Origin: JAICNG01 sp035249985
GTDB taxonomy: Bacteria > Gemmatimonadota > Gemmatimonadetes > Gemmatimonadales > Gemmatimonadaceae
DNA: 64,000 nucleotides
NCBI GenBank assembly: GCA_035249985.1
Contig: DATFFP010000029.1
Location: 1-64,000, forward strand
Direction: 5' to 3'
This document shows positions 1 through 7,584 of this stretch, piece after piece; position 1 is the first letter of the stretch; every line of letters begins with the position of its first letter. A program made the translations under genes and the position numbers. The notes under the pieces are model-generated. The model did not search any database. It was not told the DNA's origin and was given only the letters and a program-made list of their open reading frames with translations.

Positions 1-794
1 GCCTTCAGCTTTTCGAGGTCACCCTCTGCCGTGGGATATCGCGGAGCCATCCGCGCGAGCGTCTCGACGACGGTCTGGGCGACCAGATAGTCGCGCGTCT
101 TCTTCTTGTCGGCGGGCACGATGTACCAGGGGGCCCAGCGAGTGCTGCACCTCGCGAGGACGTCTCGATAGGCACTGGTGTACCGGTCCCAGCGCGCGCG
201 CTCGACGAGGTCGTCCTCGTTGAACTTCCAGTGCTTCGATGGGTCCTCGAGGCGCGCGAGCAGTCGCTCCTTTTGTTCCTCCCGCGAGATGTGGAGAAAG
301 AACTTGAGGATCGTGACTCCGTTCTCGCTGAGCATGCGCTCGAACTCGTTGATCTGCTGATACCGCTTCGCCCACACGCTGCGCGGAACGAGCTCGCGCA
401 CCCGAACCGCGAGCACATCCTCGTAATGCGAGCGATTGAAGATGCCGATCGTGCCCTTCGTCGGTACCGCGTGATGCGTTCGCCAGAGATAGTCGTGGCT
501 CAGCTCGAGGTCACTGGGCTTCTTGAAGCTGGTGACGACGCATCCCTGGGGATTCACCGCGTCGAAGACTCGACGAATCGTGCCGTCCTTTCCGCACGTG
601 TCGCGTCCCTGCAGAATGACGAGCAGCGAGCGCTCCGACTCTGCGTACAGTCGCTCCTGGAGCTCGGTGAGTCGAGCGAGGAGTGCCTTCGTCTTTTTCT
701 TGAGCGCGTCGCCGCGGGGCGTCCTGCTCGGCCGCCGCGCATCGCGATCGCCGATGCGAATCGGCGTCGTGCGCGTGATGGGACGGAGCTTCAC
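1..794 (-). CDS. ppk2: Polyphosphate kinase 2 family protein, 3' end beyond the window
   Basis: The reading frame is open through the left edge, so the C-terminus is missing and about 264 residues are visible. PPK2 enzymes move phosphate between polyphosphate and nucleoside mono- or diphosphates in the cytoplasm. Seen: the Walker A-like motif GRDTCGKDG after the strand LLVILQ, then VNPQGCVV, IGIFNRSHYEDVL and the lid-region ISREEQKERLLARLEDP, followed by KHWKFNEDD, WAPWYIVPADKK and a C-terminal RYPTAEGDLEKLK. These are all family hallmarks. An in-frame TGA lies just upstream, so the first possible start is the GTG at 794; no strong ribosome site is visible there. The nearest upstream feature is a large intergenic hairpin. 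PPK2 subclass cannot be settled from sequence reading alone. Confidence 0.9.
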   Translation of the reverse strand, partial: MKLRPITRTTPIRIGDRDARRPSRTPRGDALKKKTKALLARLTELQERLYAESERSLLVILQGRDTCGKDGTIRRVFDAVNPQGCVVTSFKKPSDLELSHDYLWRTHHAVPTKGTIGIFNRSHYEDVLAVRVRELVPRSVWAKRYQQINEFERMLSENGVTILKFFLHISREEQKERLLARLEDPSKHWKFNEDDLVERARWDRYTSAYRDVLARCSTRWAPWYIVPADKKKTRDYLVAQTVVETLARMAPRYPTAEGDLEKLK

Positions 795-914
795 GGATCA
801 GCGCAGCCTGTGAGGGTGGGAGGGCGACAATAGAGCGCCGTCCCCCCGCTGGCAAGCGCGACGGCGGCGCTTCCGCTTGACCACACGCCGGCTGGCGTCT
901 ACGGGACTTCAACG

Positions 915-1010
915 GCATCACCACAGAGGCACTGAGGCACAGAGAACGGCAATCACCAGCGCGCGTTGGTGGTTGCCGTCCTCTGTGCCTCAGTGCCTCT
1001 GTGGTGATGC
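915..1010. repeat. Large intergenic hairpin, family A (cacagaggcactgaggcac word)
   Basis: A 96-nt inverted repeat with nearly perfect 45-bp arms. The left arm reads gcatcaccacagaggcac, continues with a second variant of the same word (tgaggcacagag), and mirrors at 966-1010. The same word occurs at 53150 and 55420. It sits between the 3' end of the peroxidase gene and the 5' end of ppk2, both on the minus strand. The rest of the 319-base gap 795-1113 shows nothing recognisable. Confidence 0.85.
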
Positions 1011-1113
1011 GTTTAGCCCCTTGCGCAGCACCACTAGGTATCGGTTTTCGACAGGCAGGTGCACCGAGATTTCTCGGCGGACCGCGACGAAAACCGCATT
1101 CGCCGAGGCTCTT

Positions 1114-2370
1114 CTAGAGGGACTTCAGGTAGTGCACGAGATCGGACTTCTGCTGCGCGGTGAGGCCGAGAGTGCCCAACGTATTGTAGTGCTCGACGAC
1201 CGCTTCCAGTGTCGCGGCGCTCCCGTCGTGGAAGTAGGGCCCACGCAATTGCGGAGGATTCCACAGGCCGCGCAGCGGCGTCGTCCTGTACATCTCGGTC
1301 ACGCTGCGCTGTGCGTATGCCGGGTCCTGCCCCACCTCGGCCGCGGCGTGCAGCTCTCCATCGGTGATGTCGGTGAACGTCGAGCCCCTGTGACAGCTCG
1401 AGCACTCTCCGTCGCCTTCGAACACGGTTCGCCCTCGCGCGGCCGCCGCCGCGTCGAACTCGGCTTGCACCGGCGCAGGTTTGTCGAGACTGAACTGATA
1501 CGCGCGAAGCGCGGCGAGCTTCGGCGACACCATGTCCGGCGGATTGTGCACGTTGACGCCGATCCGCGCATCGGTAAACGTGCCGTGCCCATGCATTTGG
1601 GTAATCGCGACGTACGCGTTCCAGTACGAGACGGTGTCGTCCCCAGTATAGAGCTCCCTCCGCACTTCACGCAGCCCGAAGGCCGGCGGCAATACCACCG
1701 GGATGTTCAGGCCATCCTGGTTGAAGCGAGGATCGTACATCCCCGGTCCCCACGAGTTGTAGACCGCCTTCTGCGCGGTGGTGAGAGCAGGCGAGAGTGC
1801 GACGATGGCGCCGACATCGAGGTCGCGATTCGGCCACCCATCGAGCCGCTTGCCGATCCCCGGCGCGAAGGAGTTGTCGACCGTGGAGTGACAGAGGGCG
1901 CAGGTGATGCCGACACGGGTGAGGTTGTCGCTGGCATCGACCTGACCGACGACCCCGACGACCGCGCCCAGCTTGAGAAGCGCCACCGTCGTCGCCGGGT
2001 CATCGAGATCGATGTCCCCAGCCTGCAGGTCGGCCCGGACCTGTGCCGGGAGCGTGTCGACGTCCACCTTCAAGCCAACCGAGAGTGCCGTCGCCGGACT
2101 GACGCCCGTGCGGATCACCTCGTGCATTCGGAGCGTGTCGGTCCAGAATGTCTCATCGCCGAACGTGTCGAACCGAAAGACGGTCTTGCCCTGCGCAACG
2201 AGGGCGGGATCGAGCGGCTCCGGACCGGTCGGATCATCGTCATCGCATGACGACACCAGAAGCACGATGGCGCACGCCAGGCCCGTAACCAGCGGAACCG
2301 GCCACCACCGGTTGGCTCGCGGGGCAGCGGGTTGCAACGACGGACGCGTACTGTGCGGGCTCGTCATCAT
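1114..2370 (-). CDS. Di-haem cytochrome c peroxidase family lipoprotein
   Basis: A 418-residue exported protein of the CcpA/MauG superfamily, which reduces peroxide or carries out related redox chemistry in the periplasm using two c-type haems. Seen: a hydrophobic signal segment ending in LVSSC (lipobox, C42) followed by DDDDPTGPEP; haem site 1 CALCH (about 157-161) and haem site 2 CSSCH (about 323-327); and the typical C-terminal RTTPLRGLW...GPYFHDGSAATLEAVVEHY block. The start is taken at ATG 2370, because GGAGGG lies 6 nt upstream; the longer GTG frame from 2385 contains that ribosome site internally. The gene diverges from an HTH regulator at 2599. The specific electron donor or substrate cannot be read. 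Confidence 0.85.
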   Translation of the reverse strand: MMTSPHSTRPSLQPAAPRANRWWPVPLVTGLACAIVLLVSSCDDDDPTGPEPLDPALVAQGKTVFRFDTFGDETFWTDTLRMHEVIRTGVSPATALSVGLKVDVDTLPAQVRADLQAGDIDLDDPATTVALLKLGAVVGVVGQVDASDNLTRVGITCALCHSTVDNSFAPGIGKRLDGWPNRDLDVGAIVALSPALTTAQKAVYNSWGPGMYDPRFNQDGLNIPVVLPPAFGLREVRRELYTGDDTVSYWNAYVAITQMHGHGTFTDARIGVNVHNPPDMVSPKLAALRAYQFSLDKPAPVQAEFDAAAAARGRTVFEGDGECSSCHRGSTFTDITDGELHAAAEVGQDPAYAQRSVTEMYRTTPLRGLWNPPQLRGPYFHDGSAATLEAVVEHYNTLGTLGLTAQQKSDLVHYLKSL

Positions 2371-2530
2371 TGGATCCCTCCACACGCCTGATCCCTAGCG
2401 AAAACGGGGCAGCAGTCGTATTGCGGTAGTGACCATGAGGCTGACCCAGGCACGACGCCGCGCCGACAACCGAATGCCGCACCTCGCAGGAACGGCCTGT
2501 TGCGTCAGGGCGTCGAGATTGGGAAGATAT

Positions 2531-2550
2531 TGCTTAAAGATCTGCAAGCA
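2531..2550. promoter_or_regulatory. Candidate operator between ccp and the HTH regulator
   Basis: The inverted repeat TGCTT-N10-AAGCA sits in an AT-rich patch upstream of the regulator start at 2599, within the divergent region. The spacing of about one helical turn suits a dimeric HTH protein. Binding by the neighbouring regulator is inference only. Confidence 0.25.
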
Positions 2551-2598
2551 CCATTCCGGGTGTGTGGCTGCCCGTCAGGCGACGAGGATGGAGGGCTG

Positions 2599-3228
2599 AT
2601 GGCGCCTCGCCCGGCGCTTCCGACTCCGCCGAAGGGGACGCGGAGGCTCATCGTCGACCTGCTCCGCCGGTCCCCGCTGACCGCGAACGAGCTCGCGCTG
2701 AAGTGCGACATGACCCACAACGCCGTTCGCGGCCATCTGACGGCGCTGCAACGCGATGGACTCGTTCGCGAGGCTGGGCTTCGCCGCGGCGGCACCCGGC
2801 CGGCGGTCATCTATGAGCTGGTACCGCGCGCCGATTCCACCCTGTCGCACGCTTATGTCCCGTTCGTCGCCCAGCTACTGCGTGTGCTCGGCGAGCGAAT
2901 GTCGAAAGATGAGCTCGACGAGCTCATGCGGACGGTCGGCCAGCGACTGGGCGCAGAGTGGCCGCGTCTCAAAGGGGATCTGCGCGAGCGAGTCGATGCG
3001 ATCGCCGGCCTGCTCCAGGACCTGGGAGCGCTCACCGAAGTGGAGCAATGGGACGAAGGCTACATCCTGCGGGGCTACGGGTGCTTGTTAGGCGAGGCCG
3101 TACACGGCCGGCCCGAGGTGTGTCGGGCGATGGGAAGTCTCGTCGCTCATCTCGCGGAGGCGCCAGTGGAGGAATGTTGTGAGCGTGGCGAGCATCCCCG
3201 CTGCTGCTTCGAGGTGTCCGCGCCCTGA
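2599..3228 (+). CDS. HTH transcriptional regulator with cysteine-rich C-terminus (ArsR/SufR-like)
   Basis: A 209-residue DNA-binding protein. Residues about 10-75 form a winged helix (RRLIVDLLRRSPLTANELA, then MTHNAVRGHLTALQRDGLV). A central helical segment follows, and then a C-terminal block with cysteines in GCLLGEAV...EVCRAMG...EECCERG...RCCFEV. Regulators of this shape (SufR and relatives) hold an Fe-S cluster or metal through C-terminal cysteines and sense redox or iron state; metal binding here is inference. Start: ATG 2599 has GGAGGG four bases upstream and gives the family-like N-terminus. The open frame extends to 2500, so a longer form is possible. Divergence from a haem peroxidase would fit a redox-responsive pair. 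Confidence 0.8.
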   Translation: MAPRPALPTPPKGTRRLIVDLLRRSPLTANELALKCDMTHNAVRGHLTALQRDGLVREAGLRRGGTRPAVIYELVPRADSTLSHAYVPFVAQLLRVLGERMSKDELDELMRTVGQRLGAEWPRLKGDLRERVDAIAGLLQDLGALTEVEQWDEGYILRGYGCLLGEAVHGRPEVCRAMGSLVAHLAEAPVEECCERGEHPRCCFEVSAP

Positions 3229-3406
3229 GCCCGGCCGGAACGTCAGCACTTCGGACGAAGCGTGCTCCGCGTCACGAGTCCGGCGTGGCGTGAATCGGCG
3301 CTGAGACCCCCGTGCCGGCTGCATCGTCATGTGATGCCGCCCTGCGCGTTCGGGTTCGCGCATTGTGATCGACGTCACGTTCGCACTCTTCCGGAGACTG
3401 CCTGTC

Positions 3407-4300
3407 ATGCGTACTTCGCATCCCGCTGCCCTTCTCGGCCTCTCGTTCGCGATGGTGTTGCTCCTTGCCGGCTGCGAGACCAAGAAGGAGCGCGCCCGTG
3501 CCGACAGCCTCCAGGCGATCACCGACCGTCAGCTCGCGCTGACGACCTCGCTGTCCTCGCAGAAGGATTCGCTGATGCGCGCGATCTTCGAGAGCGACTC
3601 GTTGCTCACGAAGATCGACAGCCAGATCCGCACGGTGAAAGGGCTTCCCGCCAAGAAGCGCGTGAAGCGCAATTACGAGAGTCCGCTCGAAGAGCAGCTC
3701 GTGCGTCGCAAGGAGCTGAGCGATCGCGTGGAAGCGCTCGTGCAGCGCGCGCGTGTGACGGCAGCGGAGCTCGCCGACAGCCGCAAGCGCGAACAGGAGC
3801 TTCGCGGGAAGAACGACACGCTGCAACTGCGCATCGAAGACGACCAGCGGATCATCGCCGAGCTCGGCAACAAGGTCGAGCAGCAGGCGGCGACGATCGC
3901 GTCGCTCGAGCTGCGCGTCGACAGCCTGGTGACGGAGACGCGGGTGATGGGCGAGCGCTATTACCGCGCCTACTACGTCGTCGGGACGGAAGACGAGCTC
4001 ATCGAGAAGGGCATCGTCGAGCGCGAGGGGGGCGCGAATCTCCTGTTCGCGCGCATTGGACGCACGCTGCAACCCGCGCGTGCGCTCGACCCCGAGCTCT
4101 TCGTCGCGATCGACCGTCGCGATATTCGCGAGATCCCGCTCCCCGACTCCACCAAGCGCTACGCCGTGGTGTCGCGCCAGAGCCTGGACAACGCCGAGGT
4201 TGCGGAGCGCGATGAGGAGATATTCCGCGGACAGCTGCGGATTCCGGATCCGGAGCGGTTCTGGGGGACGTCGCGTTTCCTGATTCTCGTCGCGAAGTGA
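3407..4300 (+). CDS. Coiled-coil lipoprotein, function unknown
   Basis: A 297-residue protein with a lipoprotein signal (LLGLSFAMVLLLAGC), then a long charged helical segment (about residues 25-190) rich in heptad-like DSL...QLAL...KIDS patterns that predicts a coiled coil, and a globular C-terminal half (YYRAYYVVGTEDELIEKGIVEREGG ... RRDIREIPL ... FWGTSRFLILVAK). I do not recognise a named family. The gene stands alone on the plus strand and is followed within 6 nt by a long hairpin that fills the convergent gap to the next gene. Start ATG 3407 follows a weak GGAG site and begins the signal peptide; an upstream in-frame start at 3365 would spoil it. Confidence 0.7.
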   Translation: MRTSHPAALLGLSFAMVLLLAGCETKKERARADSLQAITDRQLALTTSLSSQKDSLMRAIFESDSLLTKIDSQIRTVKGLPAKKRVKRNYESPLEEQLVRRKELSDRVEALVQRARVTAAELADSRKREQELRGKNDTLQLRIEDDQRIIAELGNKVEQQAATIASLELRVDSLVTETRVMGERYYRAYYVVGTEDELIEKGIVEREGGANLLFARIGRTLQPARALDPELFVAIDRRDIREIPLPDSTKRYAVVSRQSLDNAEVAERDEEIFRGQLRIPDPERFWGTSRFLILVAK

Positions 4301-4306
4301 GTATCT

Positions 4307-4442
4307 GAACGGCAAAGATGACAGAATTCAGAATACAGATTTCAGAATTCAGAAAACGACTGCGGGGAGCCAGTGATTGGCTCCCCGTTGGTCTTGCTGA
4401 ATTCTGAATTCTGTATTCTGAATTCTGTCATCTTTGCCGTTC
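4307..4442. repeat. Nested convergent hairpin, family D (cagaattcagaat word) with terminator core
   Basis: The outer arms begin with gaacggcaaagatgacag and carry four to five variants of the word cagaattcagaatacag, mirrored at 4398-4442. Nested inside is the GC stem ggggagcca/ttggctcccc (about 4363-4385). The element fills the whole gap between two convergent genes (ends at 4300 and 4450) and would act as a bidirectional terminator. Its AT-rich arms contrast with the GC-rich surroundings. Confidence 0.85.
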
Positions 4443-4449
4443 CAAAAAC

Positions 4450-5370
4450 CTAGTCAGGTACGATCGCCGGCTGGCGATCATTGCCCGTGCCCCCGACCAG
4501 CAGTCGGACACCGGTGGTTTGCGGCGGCGGGGGGACCGGTGGCACGCCCACGCCACCGCTCGCCGCCCGCGGCGCCCCGAAGGCGACGAGGTCACCATCG
4601 TCTCCGTAGGCCCCGCGCACGGCCACGCAGTAATAGGCGCCGCACGAGGGCTCGCCTAACGCGGTGTCCGGAAGGACGGCATAGTCGGCCGCGCCGCCAC
4701 CGCTCGCGGGTACGGTCCGCAGGCGCGGAGTGCCGGCGCCGGTCGCATACACGATGTGCGTGCCGGTGGCACTCCATGACGGGTCGAACGCGCCACCGGC
4801 CTCGGTCGTCACCTGCACCGCATCGCCTCCGGTCGCGTCGACGACGAACACCTGCGACGCGCCCGTTCGCGACGAGGTGAAGGCGATCCGGTCGCCCTGC
4901 GGGCTCCAGGCCGGGGCGCGCTCCGGGTAGAAGGTCGCGGAGCCGGTTGGGAGCGCCGCCAGCGAGCCGCCGAGCGTGTCCATGATCCACAGACGCGGCG
5001 TGCCGCTTCGCATGCTGATGAAAACGATGCGGTCGCCGGCCGGATGCAGCGCGGGCTCACCGTCAGTTGCGGTGTGTGTGGTCAGGCGGCGCGGCGTGGC
5101 GGCGCGCACGTCCGAAAAATACACCTCGGGATTCCCCTCCCGATCGGACATGAAGACGAGACGGCCTGCGGCAACGTGCGGCTCGCCATCGCCGGAGGTG
5201 TTGCTCGTCAGGCGCGTCAGCGTGTCCGCCCTCCACAGATAGAGCTCGGCGTCCTGACCTGTGCCCGATACGAACACGACTGCGGGGACCGCAACGTCCA
5301 GGGGGCCCGTCTCGTCACATGCAGCTGTGATGACAACCGCGGCCAGCGCTACGCTCGCGCGCCAGGTCAC
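4450..5370 (-). CDS. TolB-like beta-propeller (PD40) lipoprotein
   Basis: A 306-residue exported protein. The signal MTWRASVALAAVVITAAC gives a lipoprotein, followed by repeating propeller blades of the TolB/PD40 type: GDGEPHVAAGRLVFMSDREGN, TDGEPALHPAGDRIVFIS, PAWSPQGDRIAFTSSRTG, FDPSWSATGTHIVYAT. The C-terminus is proline-rich (VGVPPVPPPP). Propellers of this kind bind peptides or partner proteins in the periplasm; no catalytic residues are expected. The GTG start at 5370 overlaps the stop of the 81-residue gene upstream (GTGA), so the two are translationally coupled. It is the last gene of the radical SAM cassette, and its role there is unknown. Confidence 0.75.
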   Translation of the reverse strand: MTWRASVALAAVVITAACDETGPLDVAVPAVVFVSGTGQDAELYLWRADTLTRLTSNTSGDGEPHVAAGRLVFMSDREGNPEVYFSDVRAATPRRLTTHTATDGEPALHPAGDRIVFISMRSGTPRLWIMDTLGGSLAALPTGSATFYPERAPAWSPQGDRIAFTSSRTGASQVFVVDATGGDAVQVTTEAGGAFDPSWSATGTHIVYATGAGTPRLRTVPASGGGAADYAVLPDTALGEPSCGAYYCVAVRGAYGDDGDLVAFGAPRAASGGVGVPPVPPPPQTTGVRLLVGGTGNDRQPAIVPD

Positions 5371-5612
5371 GGAAAGAACCCCGTGCTCCCCGGGATGTCG
5401 GCGAGCTTGACGCGATCCTCCGGATTGTTGGGATCGAGCAGCTGACCGGTGCGCGGATCGACGACGAGCCCCGGCGGATACTGCAGAGTGAGGGCGGTGA
5501 GCGATGCGTGGCGCGTCAGCGCAGGCGGGACCCAGGGGCGCCGCATGGGCGGCGTCGCTTTAAGGCCAGGCGAATCACGTCCGTTCGATTGTGCGTCACC
5601 CGTTTCGTCCAT
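5367..5612 (-). CDS. Small RiPP-precursor-like peptide (81 residues)
   Basis: A short gene with a good ribosome site (GAGGGG 5 nt before ATG 5612), lying between an HprK-like kinase gene (74-nt gap) and a propeller lipoprotein (4-nt overlap). The middle part RRPWVPPALTRHASLTALT resembles the leader signature of lasso-type RiPP precursors (aromatic-x2-P-x-L ... T), and the C-terminal part is Gly/Pro/Asp-rich, ending DIPGSTGFFP. HprK-like kinases in lasso clusters are known to phosphorylate the precursor; here no B-protein, asparagine-synthetase-like cyclase or PqqD-like recognition protein is present, while a radical SAM enzyme is. The precursor role is therefore inference from context and leader similarity. 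The boundary between leader and core is not evident. Confidence 0.6.
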   Translation of the reverse strand: MDETGDAQSNGRDSPGLKATPPMRRPWVPPALTRHASLTALTLQYPPGLVVDPRTGQLLDPNNPEDRVKLADIPGSTGFFP

Positions 5613-5686
5613 CGTGCCCCTCGCGGGCGTCGTCGCCCGGTGTATCGGGTTAGACGAATCTCACCCTTCGGGGTCACTACGGAGTG

Positions 5687-6448
5687 CTAGGAGAGCTTGG
5701 CGAGCGTGCGTGGCAGTTCTTCGAGCTGTGAAGGTGTGTGGGCGAGGTGATAGGCGGGAACCGAGTCGGCGACGGCGGCCAGGACGGTGAGATGGTGCGG
5801 GGCGTCCTCATCGTCGATGAGCACCCATGGAGACTGTCGAACGAGCGACGCGAGGGTGACGGCGGGCCCGACACGAAGCACGCGATCGCGCTCGGAGCGT
5901 TCGAGAAAGAGAATCGTTCGCACCGGCGCCTGTCGGACCACCTCGCGCTCCACCGGAACGCGCGCCCGTGGGTCGCGCGCGGAGACGCGCTCCGCCAGCC
6001 CCGCCAATTCCGGGAACCGTTCGGCCAGGCCGAGACTCACCCGTAGGGGGTCTCGCCAGGCGCGGGCGATGACGCCACCCTCCGCATCCTCGATGAGCAC
6101 TCCGTCGTCGCCGAGGAGCGACCATCCCTGCCTGACGAGTACCCACGCCAGCGTCGACTTGCCGCTGCCGCTATCGCCGGCGAAAACCCACGCGCCCCCC
6201 TTCGGATCGACGACCGCCGCGGCGTGCACGAGATAACGGCCGCGCGCACGAAGCCGAAGAATCGCGCCGACCCGCGCCAGTGAGCGCCGGGCTACTGGGG
6301 ATGCCGCGTCGTAGCCGGCTCCCTTCACCAGGCGCCCGTTGCGAAGCAGCAGCTCGGCCGGCTCTGCGACGTGCGTCAGGTGCACGCCGTTCTCGTCGGT
6401 TTCCGCTCGAACGTCTTCCCATTCCCAGGGACGGGCCGCGACACTCAT
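5687..6448 (-). CDS. HprK-like P-loop kinase of a RiPP-type cassette
   Basis: A 253-residue protein related to the C-terminal domain of HPr kinase/phosphorylase. Seen: HAAAVV just before the Walker A loop GDSGSGKST (about residues 91-99), then LGDDGVLIED (Walker B-like region) and a downstream RAWRDPLRVS segment. It lacks the N-terminal half of true HprK, and there is no PTS gene near. Stand-alone proteins of this type occur in lasso-peptide and other RiPP clusters, where they act on precursor peptides. Start ATG 6448 overlaps by ATGA the stop of the SPASM frame upstream, so coupling is likely; the GTG at 6472 is a weaker alternative. The substrate is inferred to be the 81-residue protein encoded next. 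Confidence 0.75.
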   Translation of the reverse strand: MSVAARPWEWEDVRAETDENGVHLTHVAEPAELLLRNGRLVKGAGYDAASPVARRSLARVGAILRLRARGRYLVHAAAVVDPKGGAWVFAGDSGSGKSTLAWVLVRQGWSLLGDDGVLIEDAEGGVIARAWRDPLRVSLGLAERFPELAGLAERVSARDPRARVPVEREVVRQAPVRTILFLERSERDRVLRVGPAVTLASLVRQSPWVLIDDEDAPHHLTVLAAVADSVPAYHLAHTPSQLEELPRTLAKLS

Positions 6449-6696
6449 GATGCCCGCGCCAGCTGCGCCCACGAGTGGCTGGGAAATTCGGCGAGAAAAC
6501 GCGTCTGTCCGTGACGACGTGCGCAGCTCATGCAGGGAAAATCATCGAGGACGTCGAGCTGCCCGATCTGGTGCAGGCGCGCCGTCTCCTCGTGAAATGC
6601 GTCATACACCTGCCCGGCGCGCGCCGCGATCACGGCGAGTGGCTCCTGCCGGAGGTCACCGATGATCTGCTCCCCGCCGCTGCCGTACCGGGACAG
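6445..6696 (-). pseudogene. SPASM remainder downstream of the in-frame TAG of the radical SAM gene
   Basis: This 83-codon stretch continues in the same frame as the radical SAM gene, directly after a TAG at 6697-6699. It reads LSRYGSGGEQIIGDL..., keeps the SPASM-type cysteine pair FPCMSC, and ends in TGA overlapping (ATGA) the start of the HprK-like gene. A frame this long and family-like, with its coupling intact, shows that the original protein was about 345 residues. Either it is a fresh nonsense mutation (CAG to TAG fits the family, which often has CCQLSRY here), a base error, or a read-through site. Translation of this part is unproven. Confidence 0.75.
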
Positions 6697-7482
6697 CTAA
6701 CAGCAGAACGGCACCCGCCCTCGCGCGTCGATGTACAGCTGACGCGACGCGAGCGTGTTGCACCGCTCGCGTGGCACGGGCAGGGCACCGCCGTAATCCA
6801 GCACGACCGGCACGATCGCGTGCGGCGCGATCGCGGTCACCTCACGAGTAACCTCGCGCCACTCGTCGGGCGAGAGATCCAGCCCGGACGCAGCAGTCTC
6901 CGGCGTCGGCTGCATGAGCGTGAGGTGCAGCGCGCGAACGCGCAGGTCGGCGGCAACGGCGATGGCCTCCCCGATCTCGGACCGGCTCCGCTGCGTGAGG
7001 AGCATCGACAGCTCGGCCACCATGCCGCGGCTGAGCACCGACGCCGCCCCCAGCAGCGCACGGCGAAAGCTGCCCTTCCCTCGCTGATGGTCGTGCGTGG
7101 ATTCGGTGCCTCCGCTCAGGCTCACGCGGACGAACCTCGGCGGGTGGGCTTGAAGCAGCGGGAGGTGGCGGGGAACGAGCCACCCGTTCGTGACGAACCG
7201 GTAGGACAGCCTTCGCCGCGCCAGCTCCCGAACGACATCCGGGAACAGCTCCGACGCCAGAGGCTCGCCACCGGTGAACACCACGTCGACCGAATCGAAG
7301 AGCGCGGTCGCCTCATCGAGGACCCGCCGGACCAGCCCGAGATCGAGCTGTTCGATGGTCGCCTGATGCGACCCACGGATGCAGTGGGTGCAGTGCAGGT
7401 TGCAGAGATTGGAGAGCTCGAAACCGATGTCCACGGGAAGGAATCGGGGGGGAGGGTACGTCGATCCCGACGCGCACTCCAC
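6697..7482 (-). CDS. Radical SAM protein, truncated before the end of its SPASM domain
   Basis: A 261-residue product that should extend to about 345. Seen: the radical SAM cluster motif CNLHCTHC (C27, C31, C34) after DIGFELSNL, the GGE motif in VVFTGGEPLA, the ribose-binding SLSGGTEST, and the first SPASM cysteines at the very C-terminus (RVPFCC) immediately before TAG. Such enzymes use a reduced 4Fe-4S cluster and S-adenosylmethionine to modify peptides; SPASM members hold auxiliary Fe-S clusters through the C-terminal cysteines that the stop removes. Start GTG 7482 is forced by an upstream in-frame TGA. First gene of the cassette leading to the HprK-like kinase and the small precursor-like gene. 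Confidence 0.85.
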   Translation of the reverse strand: MECASGSTYPPPRFLPVDIGFELSNLCNLHCTHCIRGSHQATIEQLDLGLVRRVLDEATALFDSVDVVFTGGEPLASELFPDVVRELARRRLSYRFVTNGWLVPRHLPLLQAHPPRFVRVSLSGGTESTHDHQRGKGSFRRALLGAASVLSRGMVAELSMLLTQRSRSEIGEAIAVAADLRVRALHLTLMQPTPETAASGLDLSPDEWREVTREVTAIAPHAIVPVVLDYGGALPVPRERCNTLASRQLYIDARGRVPFCC

Positions 7483-7584
7483 GATCCAGACGCCGTAGGG
7501 TCACGCCGCTGGCGCTCGGGAGAATCATTTGAGTATCCTACGAGGGTGTAACCCCTCCCGTCTGACCCAATCCTTTCCCGCCTT

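Noticed and set aside
877..2250. Long plus-strand open frame (457 codons) across the peroxidase gene
   Set aside because: It is antisense to a gene with a signal peptide and two haem motifs, starts inside a repeat hairpin, and its translation has no recognisable motif; open frames of this kind are common in GC-rich DNA.
3272..4315. Minus-strand frame of 347 codons opposite the coiled-coil lipoprotein
   Set aside because: The plus strand has a proper lipoprotein signal and a sensible composition; the opposite frame is Arg/Leu/His-rich noise.
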